Positions 1-7,458 of a stretch of DNA of 64,000 nucleotides are shown piece by piece (within the stretch, counting starts at the first letter, position 1; each line of letters begins with the position of its first letter). The position numbers were made by a program, and so were the translations under genes. The DNA is taken from positions 1,364,001 to 1,428,000 of the forward strand of contig NZ_JAGIOA010000001.1 in the NCBI RefSeq assembly GCF_017876435.1, read 5' to 3'. A model generated the notes under the pieces. The model was given only the letters and a program-made list of their open reading frames with translations. It had not been told where the DNA came from and ran no database searches. The DNA comes from Microbacterium phyllosphaerae (GTDB taxonomy: Bacteria; Actinomycetota; Actinomycetes; Actinomycetales; Microbacteriaceae).

Positions 1-236
1 TCGCGGACGCGCTCGCGGTCTCGCACCCCGGCGTCCCCGCAGTGCCGTACGTGATGATGGCGGCGACGGATTCGCGTCACTTCCACCGGTTCGCGCCCGC
101 CGTCTATCGCTTCGCGCCGCTCGACATGTCGAACGCGCAACGGGCGTCGATCCACGGCGTCGATGAGAACGTCGAGATCGCCGCTCTCGAGCGGGGGGAG
201 CGGTTCCATCGCGCTCTCCTCGAGCGGCTAGGGTGA
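1..236 (+). CDS. M20-family metallopeptidase, C-terminal end (5' truncated)
   Basis: Only the last 77 or so codons are in the window; the gene runs off the left edge and is read from base 3. The visible stretch contains DSRHFHRFAPAVYRFAPLD followed by IHGVDENV. This matches the end of the catalytic domain in M20/M25/M40 zinc peptidases of the PM20D1/CPS1 kind, where a DSRHF-type segment and a later IHG-N/D-E motif contribute to the active site. Such enzymes are metal-dependent amidohydrolases that cleave small peptides or N-acyl amino acids. The family call rests on these two motifs alone, so the substrate cannot be given. Confidence 0.75.
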   Translation, partial: ADALAVSHPGVPAVPYVMMAATDSRHFHRFAPAVYRFAPLDMSNAQRASIHGVDENVEIAALERGERFHRALLERLG

Positions 237-294
237 TCTCACCCTTGTCCGGGCGCCTGAACGCTCGGATCAGCCTTTTTCTCGAGGAGCCGCG

Positions 295-1749
295 ATGACG
301 CGCAGTCGGACTCTGGGCACCCTGGCGACAGTCGTCGGGTTCCTGGCCTTCGTCGAATTCACCAGCGGTGTCCTGCAGGGCTACTACACGCCCATGCTCA
401 CCGACATCGCGCGGCACCTCGGCATCCACGATGCCGACGTCAACTGGCTCGAGGGCACGCAGCTCATGCTGTCGGCTCTCGTCGTGCCCGCGTTCGCGAA
501 GCTCGGCGACATGGTCGGCCACAAGCGGATGCTGTTGATCTCGACCGCGTTGACCGCTGCGGCGGCGCTCGTCCTGCCCTTCACCGACTCGTTCCCCGTG
601 TTCCTCATCGGCTGGACGCTGATGGGCTTCTACGTCGTGTGGCTGCCACTCGAGATCGCCCTGATCTGGTCGCGCTCGCGTCGCATGGAAGGGCGCTCGT
701 CGATCACGGCGAAGGCCGCGGGGCTCCTGGTGGCGGCGCTCGAGGGCGGAGCGATCATCGGCGCTCTGGTGGGTGGCGCGCTCATCGATGTGCTGCCCCT
801 CACGGTCGTGCTCCTGATCCCCGCCGTGCTCATCGTCGTGTGCTTCTTCGTGATCCTGTTCGGGGTCAAGGAGTCGCCCGATCCGACCGGCGGTGTCTTC
901 GACACGGTCGGTGTCGTCCTCATCTCGATGGCGCTCATCTGCTTCACCGGTGGACTCAGCCTGCTGCGCCTCGAGGGCGGGCTGGTCAACCCGTGGTCGT
1001 GGGCCGTCGTCGTCCTCGGTCTTCTGCTCGTCATCCCGTTCGTGCTCTGGGAGCTCCGCTGCGACGATCCGCTCATCGACGTGCGCATGTTCCGTTCGCC
1101 GGCGCTCGGCCCCGTGTTCCTGACCGCCGGACTGTTCGGCGTGAGCGTCCTGGGCGCGCAGGCGCCGCTGTCGACCTTCGCTCGCACCAACCCGGGCGTG
1201 TACGGCTATGGACTCGGAACGACAGGCTTCGCGACCTCGCTGATCATCGGCCTGTATCTGATCGCGATGATCGCGGGTGCGCTGCTCTTCCCGGTGTTCG
1301 CCCGCCTCCTCACTCCGCGGATCACGCTGATGGGCGCATCCCTGCTGGTGGGCATCGGGTTCCTGCTGTTCCTTCCTTTCCACGACTCGTACCTGCAGGT
1401 CGTGACGAACATGGTCGTCGTCGGACTCGGATCCGGGGCACTCGTGGCGGCTCTTCCGGCCGCCGCGGCCTCGGCGGCTCCCGCCACGCAGACGGGCGTC
1501 GCGACCGGACTCACGAACTCCGTGAAGACGGTCGGTGGGGCGATCGCCTCGTGCGTCTTCGGGATCGCGCTCCTGAACGGCGCGAGCGGCGCAGTCGAGG
1601 GCACCGCCGGATCGTTCGCGGGGTACATCACCGTCTGGGTGGTCTGCGGCGTCACCGCACTCGTCGCGGCCGCCATTCTCGTCTTCGTGCCGAAGGAGGC
1701 GTTCACCGACCGGACGGATGCCGAGGCGGTGACCGCCCCGGTGGTCTGA
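295..1749 (+). CDS. MFS transporter (multidrug-type)
   Basis: This 484-residue polytopic membrane protein has the length and spacing of a 12-14-helix major facilitator. The segment KLGDMVGHKRMLL at about residues 70-82 is the loop 2-3 signature (G-D-x-x-G-[HR]-[RK]-R) of drug:proton antiporters, followed by alternating hydrophobic helices to the C-terminus. The ATG is preceded by GAGGAG five bases upstream. The gene stands alone between a peptidase and a convergent small membrane protein. A drug or metabolite exporter driven by the proton gradient is likely, but no substrate can be inferred. Confidence 0.85.
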   Translation: MTRSRTLGTLATVVGFLAFVEFTSGVLQGYYTPMLTDIARHLGIHDADVNWLEGTQLMLSALVVPAFAKLGDMVGHKRMLLISTALTAAAALVLPFTDSFPVFLIGWTLMGFYVVWLPLEIALIWSRSRRMEGRSSITAKAAGLLVAALEGGAIIGALVGGALIDVLPLTVVLLIPAVLIVVCFFVILFGVKESPDPTGGVFDTVGVVLISMALICFTGGLSLLRLEGGLVNPWSWAVVVLGLLLVIPFVLWELRCDDPLIDVRMFRSPALGPVFLTAGLFGVSVLGAQAPLSTFARTNPGVYGYGLGTTGFATSLIIGLYLIAMIAGALLFPVFARLLTPRITLMGASLLVGIGFLLFLPFHDSYLQVVTNMVVVGLGSGALVAALPAAAASAAPATQTGVATGLTNSVKTVGGAIASCVFGIALLNGASGAVEGTAGSFAGYITVWVVCGVTALVAAAILVFVPKEAFTDRTDAEAVTAPVV

Positions 1750-1751
1750 CG

Positions 1752-2018
1752 TCAGTCGCGGTCGAGGCCGAAGGTGCGCTTGACGACGGCCTGCATGTCG
1801 CGGTCGAGTCCGTCGATGCGCGTGTTCACGGTGTCGAAGCGAGCGTTCATCTCTCCTCGGAGACCGCCGATCTGGGCGTTCATCTCGTTGCGGAGGCCGC
1901 CGATCTCGGTGCGGACGACGCGGATGAACAGGGTCGAGACGACGGTCATCATGCTGAGCATGAGCGCAATGAAAGAGCCGATCATCGTCCAGATCTGAGC
2001 GTCGTTCATGAGGTGCAC
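1752..2018 (-). CDS. small membrane-anchored coiled-coil protein
   Basis: The 88-residue product has one N-terminal hydrophobic helix (IGSFIALMLSMMTVVSTLFI) followed by a charged, strongly heptad-like tail with near-repeats of GGLRNEMNAQ and GGLRGEMNAR. It should be an inner-membrane protein with a cytoplasmic coiled coil that oligomerises. The GTG at 2018 has GAGG eight bases upstream; an ATG at 2009 would give 85 residues. Function is unknown. It ends three bases from the convergent MFS gene and lies downstream of rtcB, separated from it by a strong hairpin. Confidence 0.6.
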   Translation of the reverse strand: MHLMNDAQIWTMIGSFIALMLSMMTVVSTLFIRVVRTEIGGLRNEMNAQIGGLRGEMNARFDTVNTRIDGLDRDMQAVVKRTFGLDRD

Positions 2019-2120
2019 CGTGTCATCCTCGCATCCTTCCAGGGAGGAAACCCGAATCGGTCGGCTGTATGCCGCCATCCCGTCGTGCGGGGAGAACTCT
2101 CGCGACGGGACGGATGTGCA

Positions 2121-2155
2121 GGAGGAGCCGACGGACATGGTCCGCCGGCTCCTCC
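2121..2155 (-). terminator. strong hairpin downstream of rtcB
   Basis: Arms 2121-2136 and 2140-2155 form a 16-bp stem with one A-C mismatch and a three-base loop, six bases past the rtcB stop codon. There is no T-run on either side, so it is a terminator or 3'-end stabiliser by position and stability only. Confidence 0.6.
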
Positions 2156-2161
2156 CTCCAC

Positions 2162-3331
2162 TCAATCGCCCTTGACGTTGACGAGCTGACGCAGCGTGTG
2201 CCTGATCTCGACCAGGCTCGCGGCATCCGCCATCACCTGATCGATCGGCTTGTACGCCTGGGGGATCTCGTCGATGAACGCGTCCGTGTCGCGGAACTCG
2301 ATCCCCGTCATCGCCTCGCGCAGCTGCTCGTGCGAGAAGGTGCGCCGTGCCGCAGACCGTGAGTATTCACGACCCGCGCCGTGCGGTGACGAGTTCAGCG
2401 ACTGGGGGTCGCCGAGCCCCTCGACCACGTACGACGCGGTTCCCATCGAGCCGGGGATGAGCCCGGGACGACCGGCATCCGCCTGGATCGCACCCTTCCG
2501 CGACACCCACACCTGCTTGCCGAAGTGCCTCTCGGACTCGGTGAAGTTGTGGTGGCAGTTGATGCGCTCCTGCTCGTCCACCGGCGTTCCGAGGAACTCC
2601 GACAGCTGCCGAGCGACCCGATCCATCATCTCCTCGCGGTTGAGCAGAGCGAAGCGCTGTGCCCACCGCAGCTCGCGGATATACCGCGTGAACTCGGGAG
2701 TCCCCTCGACGAGGTACGCCAGGTCGGGGTCGGGCAGCTCGATCCACCACTGCTTCGCCGCTCTCTGCGCGACGGTGATGTGGTGGCCGGCGATCTTGTT
2801 GCCGACGCCCCGCGATCCGGAGTGCAGGAACAGCCACACCCGGTCGAGCTCATCCACCGAGACCTCGATGAAGTGGTTTCCCGAGCCGAGGGTCCCGAGC
2901 TGCAGTCGCCAGTTCTTCGCGTACGACTCCGGGTCGAAACCGTTCGTCTCGGCGAGCGCCTCGAGCTCCGCGATGCGGGGCTCGGCGGTCGCGACCACCT
3001 TGTTGTTGTAACGTCCGGCCGACAGCGGGATCGCGCGCTCGATCTGCTCGCGCAGCTCGGCGAGATCGCGACCGGCGAGGTCGTCCTTCGTGAACTGGGT
3101 GCGGACGGCGATCATGCCGCAGCCGATGTCGACGCCGACGGCGGCGGGGATGATCGCGCCGAGCGTCGGGATGACCGAGCCGACCGTCGCCCCCTTGCCG
3201 AGATGCGCATCGGGCATGAGCGCCAGGTGCGGGTGGATGAACGGCATGCGCGCGGTGGTGATCGCCTGATCGAGCGTCTTCTCGTCGATCAGCGACGCCC
3301 ACGAGAGCAGCCGTGTGGAGAGCCTCTCCAT
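2162..3331 (-). CDS. rtcB: RtcB-family RNA ligase
   Basis: The 389-residue product matches RtcB, the GTP- and Mn2+-dependent ligase that joins RNA 2',3'-cyclic phosphate or 3'-phosphate ends to 5'-OH ends. Visible landmarks are PDAHLGKG (about 40-47), GVDIGCGM (66-73, metal ligands Asp and Cys), GSGNHFIEV, FLHSGSRG and SPHGAGREYSR, which contains the histidine that is guanylylated. The ATG at 3331 is preceded by AAGGAAAGGA and matches the usual N-terminus (MERLSTRLLSWAS); an upstream in-frame ATG at 3361 lacks this support. No rtcA, archease or toxin gene is adjacent. A small ORF and a terminator-like hairpin lie upstream and may control it. Confidence 0.93.
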   Translation of the reverse strand: MERLSTRLLSWASLIDEKTLDQAITTARMPFIHPHLALMPDAHLGKGATVGSVIPTLGAIIPAAVGVDIGCGMIAVRTQFTKDDLAGRDLAELREQIERAIPLSAGRYNNKVVATAEPRIAELEALAETNGFDPESYAKNWRLQLGTLGSGNHFIEVSVDELDRVWLFLHSGSRGVGNKIAGHHITVAQRAAKQWWIELPDPDLAYLVEGTPEFTRYIRELRWAQRFALLNREEMMDRVARQLSEFLGTPVDEQERINCHHNFTESERHFGKQVWVSRKGAIQADAGRPGLIPGSMGTASYVVEGLGDPQSLNSSPHGAGREYSRSAARRTFSHEQLREAMTGIEFRDTDAFIDEIPQAYKPIDQVMADAASLVEIRHTLRQLVNVKGD

Positions 3332-3388
3332 GATTCCTTTCCTTATGTGATGTTCAGCCACAGGTCGGGGATCTCGTGAGAAACAGAA

Positions 3389-3416
3389 ATGCCCCGAACC
3401 TGACGGTGCGGGGCAT
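3389..3416 (-). terminator. intrinsic terminator or attenuator ahead of rtcB
   Basis: On the minus strand ATGCCCCG and CGGGGCAT form a perfect 8-bp stem around a 12-base loop, followed by the pyrimidine tract TTCTGTTTCTC. It lies 18 bases beyond the stop codon of the 32-residue small ORF and 58 bases before the rtcB start, which is the layout of an attenuator or of a simple terminator for the small gene. Confidence 0.7.
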
Positions 3417-3433
3417 GAGGACAGCGGATGCTG

Positions 3434-3532
3434 TCACACGGCGCGCGCCGGAGGGTACGACTCGTAGCGGTCATTGCGCTTCGACTGAAGCGGCAAGACC
3501 GCGGTGAAGGGGAAGTTCCGCAGGGCGGTCAT
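3434..3532 (-). CDS. small ORF, 32 residues, upstream of rtcB
   Basis: The ORF encodes MTALRNFPFTAVLPLQ followed by a polar, Tyr/Pro/Arg-rich end (YESYPPARAV). It has a well-placed GAGGAG seven bases before ATG, its own promoter-like sequence (TTGACT, 18 bases, TAGTGT) and a terminator hairpin 18 bases after the stop. These three signals together make it likely to be expressed. I do not recognise the peptide. It could be a leader peptide controlling read-through into rtcB, or an independent microprotein. Confidence 0.5.
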   Translation of the reverse strand: MTALRNFPFTAVLPLQSKRNDRYESYPPARAV

Positions 3533-3581
3533 CCGTCGTCTCCTCGGCGTGAATGCTGTGCGCGATCGGCACAGCTTTGCC

Positions 3582-3611
3582 ACACTAGGGCGCGACACGC
3601 CCGGGAGTCAA
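3582..3611 (-). promoter_or_regulatory. sigma70-type promoter for the small ORF
   Basis: Minus strand: -35 TTGACT (3611-3606), 18-base spacer, -10 TAGTGT (3587-3582). The predicted start near 3575 gives a 5' UTR of about 43 bases before the 32-codon ORF. The box overlaps the last bases of the preceding glyoxalase-fold gene. Confidence 0.6.
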
Positions 3612-4015
3612 GCGGAGACGCGCGGCGGGTTGTGCATGAACTCGACGCGGATGCCGCTGTCGTCCTCGACGAACGAGGCGTAATAAGTCTCGCTGAACCG
3701 CTCGTAGATCTTGGGCTCGCGCACCACGGTCCACCCCGCGGCGACCGCGACGGCGTGCAGGCGGTCGACCTCGTCGCGGGACTCGACCGCGAACGCGAGG
3801 TGCTGCCATCCGACGCGACCGTGCACGTGCGGACCGCCACGCTCTTCGCGCGGGGCGAAGACGATGATCTCCGTCTCCTCGCCGTGGTGCCACGAGATCC
3901 CGCCCTCGGCTTCGGACCCGAATTCGTACCCGAGAGCGGTGAGCACGGGGTGGAACTGTGCGCGCCCGCGCTCGAGGTCGCCGACGGTGATGCCCAGGTG
4001 ATCGAGAAGCGCCAT
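3608..4015 (-). CDS. VOC/glyoxalase-fold protein
   Basis: The 135-residue product has the two beta-alpha-beta-beta-beta halves of the vicinal-oxygen-chelate superfamily. It begins MALLDHLGITVGDLERG, with the first metal-ligand position at LDHLGI, then VGWQHLAFAVESRDEVDRL in the middle and IRVEFMHNP near the end, where VOC metal ligands normally sit. Members are small metal-dependent lyases, dioxygenases or resistance proteins; the exact reaction cannot be told. The ATG at 4015 was chosen because the domain starts there. It follows the 65-residue membrane protein by about 20 bases on the same strand. Confidence 0.8.
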   Translation of the reverse strand: MALLDHLGITVGDLERGRAQFHPVLTALGYEFGSEAEGGISWHHGEETEIIVFAPREERGGPHVHGRVGWQHLAFAVESRDEVDRLHAVAVAAGWTVVREPKIYERFSETYYASFVEDDSGIRVEFMHNPPRVSA

Positions 4016-4035
4016 GCGATCAATCTCGCAGGCGC

Positions 4036-4233
4036 TCAGAGCTCGATGCCGTGGTCCTCGTCGTTGACACCCGCGTTGCGGCCGCGGCGGGATTCGTAGC
4101 CGATGAACCAGCCGAGCCAGACGATCGCGGCCAGCAGGATGCCGAGCCACACGTTCTGGAAGATCAGGCCGATCACGATGCCGAGGATGAGGAGCCCGGC
4201 GGTGACGAGGAAGCGGAGGGTGCGGCGGGACAT
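4036..4233 (-). CDS. small two-helix membrane protein
   Basis: This 65-residue protein has two hydrophobic helices (LRFLVTAGLLILGIVIGLIF and VWLGILLAAIVWLGWFIGY) and a charged tail (ESRRGRNAGVNDEDHGIEL). Its start codon lies exactly six bases after TAGGCT, so the message is probably leaderless. It is probably co-transcribed with the VOC gene downstream. Function is unknown. Confidence 0.7.
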   Translation of the reverse strand: MSRRTLRFLVTAGLLILGIVIGLIFQNVWLGILLAAIVWLGWFIGYESRRGRNAGVNDEDHGIEL

Positions 4234-4271
4234 GGCCTCAGCCTAGAGGCGATCCTGTTCCGGCGCGCGGG

Positions 4272-5231
4272 TCAGCGACCGCGGTGGTCTTCGGGGGAGA
4301 GGCGCGGTCCGCGGCGCGGCTCGCTGACTCCGCTCGCGAAGATCAGCCGGATGACCCGCTGCCGGTGCCCGGCCCACGGCTCGAGGAGCTCGAGCATCCC
4401 GTCGTCGTCGGTGCGATGACCCGTGAGTGCGTAGCCGACCTCGTGGGCGAGGTGGTAGTCGCCGACGCTCACCGCATCGGGGTCGCCGAGGGCTCGGATG
4501 CGGGTCTCGGCCGAGGTCCACAGCCCCACGCCGGGGAAGCTCGTCAGCACGCGGTCTCGGTCGTCGCCGGTTGCGGCGGCCAACAGGGCACGGGAAATGC
4601 TGTCGGCGCGTTCGGCCACTCGCACGATCGTCTTCGACTGCGGCGGCTGCACCGCGACGCGATGCCAGTCCCACGAGGGGATGCGGCGCCACTCCGCGGC
4701 CGTCGGCGCGGTGTACATCGGTCTCGGCGACGGCCCCGGCGCACGTTCGCCGAACTTCGTGACGAGCTGTCGCCAGGCGCGGAAGGCCTCGAGACCCGTG
4801 ACCTTCTGCTCGATGATCGCGCACGCGAGAGCGTCGAACACGACACCGGTGCGGGCGAGACGCAATCCGCGCGTGCGGCGGGCCACCTCGGCGATGAACG
4901 GATGAGGCGACGGGTCGAAACCTGAGGGGTCGTCGTCGGCACCGCAGAGGGCGGGCACGCTGTCGAGAGCATGCTCGGCTCCTGCTCCCCACGCGGTCGC
5001 CCTGATCTCGTCGCCGTGCGCGCGGAGCGCGAGCGTCGTCGGACCCAGGGGTGTGCGCAACGCGCGCCAGATGACGGGGCCGTCGTACACCATGGTCGGG
5101 TCGCCGGGACCACGGCGAAGCATCCCCACCGTGGCGCGCAGATCGACCGGCGCGACCGGGCGGTAGACGGTCGTCCGCGGTGGGCTCTGCGGTGCTGCGT
5201 CCGCAGCTCCAGCATCCGCGGTCAGGGTCAT
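4272..5231 (-). CDS. AlkA-like DNA-3-methyladenine glycosylase
   Basis: The 319-residue protein carries an HhH-GPD glycosylase core in its C-terminal two thirds. IIEQKVTG is the conserved helix start, FPGVGLWTSAETR the helix-hairpin-helix, and DPDAVSVGDYHLA contains the catalytic aspartate. The N-terminal third resembles the AlkA N-domain. It should remove alkylated bases from DNA, the first step of base-excision repair. The ATG at 5231 sits six bases after TATGGT, fitting a leaderless message and excluding longer in-frame extensions. Confidence 0.85.
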   Translation of the reverse strand: MTLTADAGAADAAPQSPPRTTVYRPVAPVDLRATVGMLRRGPGDPTMVYDGPVIWRALRTPLGPTTLALRAHGDEIRATAWGAGAEHALDSVPALCGADDDPSGFDPSPHPFIAEVARRTRGLRLARTGVVFDALACAIIEQKVTGLEAFRAWRQLVTKFGERAPGPSPRPMYTAPTAAEWRRIPSWDWHRVAVQPPQSKTIVRVAERADSISRALLAAATGDDRDRVLTSFPGVGLWTSAETRIRALGDPDAVSVGDYHLAHEVGYALTGHRTDDDGMLELLEPWAGHRQRVIRLIFASGVSEPRRGPRLSPEDHRGR

Positions 5232-5265
5232 GCGCCCACCATACGTGGCGGGGCTGACACTCGGA

Positions 5266-5970
5266 TCAGAAGCGGTCGGGCGAAGGCGTGCCGTGGCCGT
5301 AGCGGATGACGACGTCGGCGTGACGGTCGAAGCGGTAGCCGATGCCACGCACGGTGCGCACGATGTCCTCGTAGCGGCCGAGCTTGGCGCGAAGGCGCCG
5401 CACGTGCACGTCGATGGTGCGCTCACCCGGGGTCTCGTCGTCCTGCGCCTGCCACAGCGCCGAGACGAGCTCGCTGCGCTCGATCGTGCGTCCCTCGCGG
5501 AGCACGAGGTACTGCAGCAGCTCGAACTCCTTGTAGGTGAACGCCGCGGACTCTCCGTCGATCAGGACGCGCTTGCGCGAGATGTCGACGACGACGCCGC
5601 CTTCTTCGTCGGTGGTCTCCTCCTCGGCCGCGGCCTTGGTGCGGGCGATCGCGCCGGGCTCGTGCAGTGCGAGGCGGACGACGTCGAGGTCACGGCCTCC
5701 GGACCCGTGCGGTGCGAGGGCGACGGTGGCGTGGGTCTCGGCACCGGGTGCCAGTTCGGCGAGGGTGCGACGCAGAGCGTCGACGAGAAGCGGAAGGCTG
5801 ACGCCGGCCTCGGCCGCCTTGATCTCGTCGAGTCCGACGTAGAGGGCGAAGCCGCGGGGCGAGCGCACGGCGGGAAGATCAGCATCGAGCTGCGCGGCCG
5901 CGGGCTCCGAAGACACGGTGCGGACGGCGGAGGTGGCGGCGGGACGCTCGAGAAGTGCGATGTTCGACAT
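5266..5970 (-). CDS. winged-helix (OmpR-type DNA-binding) regulator without receiver domain
   Basis: Residues 120-225 form a clear OmpR/PhoB-type winged helix: VVDISRKRVLIDG, YKEFELLQYLVLREGRTIER, the recognition-helix region ERTIDVHVRRLRAKLG and the wing IVRTVRGIGYRF. The first 115 residues are not a receiver: no acidic pocket or conserved Lys is seen. They form an unrecognised domain of mixed character that includes GFALYVGLDEIKAAEAG. It is an orphan transcription factor, not a two-component partner. The start has GAGGA ten bases upstream. The transcript probably begins about 250 bases upstream at a strong promoter and includes a cysteine-rich small ORF. Confidence 0.85.
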   Translation of the reverse strand: MSNIALLERPAATSAVRTVSSEPAAAQLDADLPAVRSPRGFALYVGLDEIKAAEAGVSLPLLVDALRRTLAELAPGAETHATVALAPHGSGGRDLDVVRLALHEPGAIARTKAAAEEETTDEEGGVVVDISRKRVLIDGESAAFTYKEFELLQYLVLREGRTIERSELVSALWQAQDDETPGERTIDVHVRRLRAKLGRYEDIVRTVRGIGYRFDRHADVVIRYGHGTPSPDRF

Positions 5971-6122
5971 GATGATGAAGTCCTCAGGACGTGAGCCGGA
6001 GAGAGGCTCTGATGCGTTGCATGAATGACCGGGCGAGCCGGAAGAGCGAGCAAAGGGTGGATGCTCGAAGACCTGTACCTCGCAGATCGCGAGAAGTCAG
6101 GTCAGACGGAGTGGCTGTTCGT

Positions 6123-6224
6123 TCAGCGACACATTCGGCAACACATGCCAACGCGACCGGGCATCATCATCCCGGCAGTCCTGTTCGCCTCCTGGGCGGA
6201 CAAAGGGCTTGCGTTGGTAGTCAT
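6123..6224 (-). CDS. leaderless cysteine-rich upstream ORF (candidate leader peptide)
   Basis: This 33-codon ORF ends GMCCRMCR and then a stop. Its ATG lies exactly six bases after the -10 box of a near-consensus promoter, so ribosomes should initiate on the very 5' end of the message. The only three Cys codons of the peptide lie within the last six codons. It stops about 150 bases before the winged-helix regulator on the same strand. Cys-rich uORFs of this kind are known in actinobacteria as cysteine-responsive attenuators (established for mycobacteria); that this one works the same way is inference. The peptide itself may have no function. Confidence 0.55.
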   Translation of the reverse strand: MTTNASPLSAQEANRTAGMMMPGRVGMCCRMCR

Positions 6225-6230
6225 GGGGGG

Positions 6231-6260
6231 ATTATGTCGGAAGAAGTCCGCGCGTGTCAA
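6231..6260 (-). promoter_or_regulatory. near-consensus sigma70 promoter
   Basis: Minus strand: -35 TTGACA (6260-6255), 18-base spacer, -10 CATAAT (6236-6231), then six Cs and the ATG of the upstream ORF at 6224. The 5971-6300 gap, which has no other gene, also holds a short GAGCC/GGCTC hairpin (about 5992-6010) just before the regulator start. Confidence 0.75.
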
Positions 6261-6300
6261 AACGGCCGTCGGTGCCAGGTGCGGGCGTAACGTGGTTCGG

Positions 6301-6609
6301 GTGACCACCTCGACCCTCGCCTCCGGCTTCATCCTGACCGACGAGAAGGACGCATCGCGGTACACGCTGACGCGAGACGGCCAGCTCGTCAGCGTGCTCG
6401 ACTACCGTGACGACGGACGCACGATCGCGCTCACGAGAGCGTTCACAATCCCGACTTTCCGCGGTCACGGCTACGCGGGCACGGTCGTCGAGGGTGCTGT
6501 CGCCGACATCGAGGCGCGAGGCGATCGCAAGGTCGACGCCGTCTGCTGGTACGTCTCGGACTGGTTCTCTGCACACCCTGAACACGCGACGCTTCTGCGT
6601 TCGCGCTGA
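6301..6609 (+). CDS. GNAT-type N-acetyltransferase (YjdJ-like)
   Basis: The 102-residue protein is a compact GNAT fold. It reads SGFILTDEKDASRYTLTRDG, then a central strand and the acetyl-CoA pyrophosphate loop FRGHGYAGTVVEGAV, ending VDAVCWYVSDWFSAHPEH. This length and the WYVSDWF ending are typical of the short YjdJ/DUF-type GNATs. The acceptor is unknown. GTG at 6301 is seven bases after TAACGT, fitting a leaderless start; longer in-frame extension has no RBS. It is divergent from the Cys-rich uORF. Confidence 0.8.
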   Translation: MTTSTLASGFILTDEKDASRYTLTRDGQLVSVLDYRDDGRTIALTRAFTIPTFRGHGYAGTVVEGAVADIEARGDRKVDAVCWYVSDWFSAHPEHATLLRSR

Positions 6610-6661
6610 TCTTGATCGTGTGACGCTGTGTTACGGCGCGGCGTCCTGCCAGGATGAAGGC

Positions 6662-7129
6662 ATGAAACTCGCAGAGGCCCTCACTGCCCGCGCCGATCTG
6701 CAGCGCCGCATCGAGCAGCTGCGCGCGCGCATCACCGCGAACGCCCGCTATCAGGAAGGCGAGGAACCGGCGGAGGATGCGTCGGCTCTGCTCGTCGAAG
6801 CTGACGCCGCCCTGGAGCAGCTCCGCGACCTGATCAGACGGATCAACGCAACGAACTCGCGGCTCGACCTCGGCGCGGACGGGACGATGACGGATGCGCT
6901 CGCCGCGCGTGATGTGCTCCGTCTGCAGCATTCGCTGCTCGCGGACGCCGCCGCTGCGGCATCCGGCGCGAACGACCAGTTCCTCCGGCAGATGCGGTCG
7001 GAGCTGCGGCAGATCTCCGCGCTCCCCGTGGCCGACCTGCGCTCGCGCGCGGATGCGGTTGCGCAGGAGCTGCGCGAACTCGACAATCGGATCCAGCAGG
7101 CGAACTGGCTGCACGACCTGAAGGAGTGA
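6662..7129 (+). CDS. DIP1984-family protein
   Basis: The 155-residue protein is almost entirely helical, starting MKLAEALTARADLQRRIEQL and continuing with long amphipathic helices to RIQQANWLHDLKE. This N-terminus and length match the DIP1984 family (also called septicolysin-like), which is common in actinobacteria and structurally a four-helix bundle of unknown role. The start lies six bases after CAGGAT, a weak -10-like box. No cysteine and no signal peptide are present. It sits alone. Confidence 0.8.
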   Translation: MKLAEALTARADLQRRIEQLRARITANARYQEGEEPAEDASALLVEADAALEQLRDLIRRINATNSRLDLGADGTMTDALAARDVLRLQHSLLADAAAAASGANDQFLRQMRSELRQISALPVADLRSRADAVAQELRELDNRIQQANWLHDLKE

Positions 7130-7348
7130 AGAGCGGAAGTCGGTAGTCACGACGAGGCGGGCACAACCCCAGCCGGAGGGGCAATTCCGGCACATGTCGG
7201 GCGGAGGGCAGCCCAGATTCGCATCGCGTAGCCCCGCACCCCGCACATGTGATCGCGCATCGCGCATCTCGCATCACCACGTGCCGATCATCGTGACGAG
7301 GGTGGGTCAGGGGACCTTCCGCTCGTACTCACACAGCCTCACCTCGGG
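7130..7348. other. intergenic stretch without a recognised gene
   Basis: Between the DIP1984 gene and the exporter promoter I see no supported ORF. There is a weak GCCGGA/TCCGGC hairpin soon after the DIP1984 stop and a run of overlapping GCGCATC-type short repeats around 7255-7280. Neither can be assigned a role. Confidence 0.4.
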
Positions 7349-7458
7349 TAACATGGATCTTCTGCTCAGCCCCGTCGGCTGAGGTGGTCAGGCGCTCTCA
7401 GCGCGCTGGTCCGAGGCTCGAAACCTCCGGCATCGTTCCCGACACCGGAGGTTCTTCC
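7349..7458 (+). promoter_or_regulatory. structured 5' leader of the DHA2 exporter
   Basis: A -10-like TAACAT (7349-7354) is followed by three successive hairpins: CTCAGCC/GGCTGAG (7365-7383), GCGCT/AGCGC (7392-7404) and a perfect 9-bp AACCTCCGG/CCGGAGGTT (7422-7430 with 7445-7453). The right arm of the last contains the GGAGG ribosome-binding site, which sits seven bases before the ATG at 7459. Folding of the third hairpin would therefore hide the RBS. I cannot match it to a named riboswitch class. Confidence 0.55.

Noticed and set aside
6123..6365. An 80-codon minus-strand gene starting at 6365
   Set aside because: The promoter lies inside it at 6260-6231, so only the last 33 codons from 6224 would be transcribed from that promoter.
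7255..7285. GCGCATC-type short repeats as a CRISPR or regulatory repeat array
   Set aside because: They are overlapping 6-8-base repeats without spacers of uniform length.
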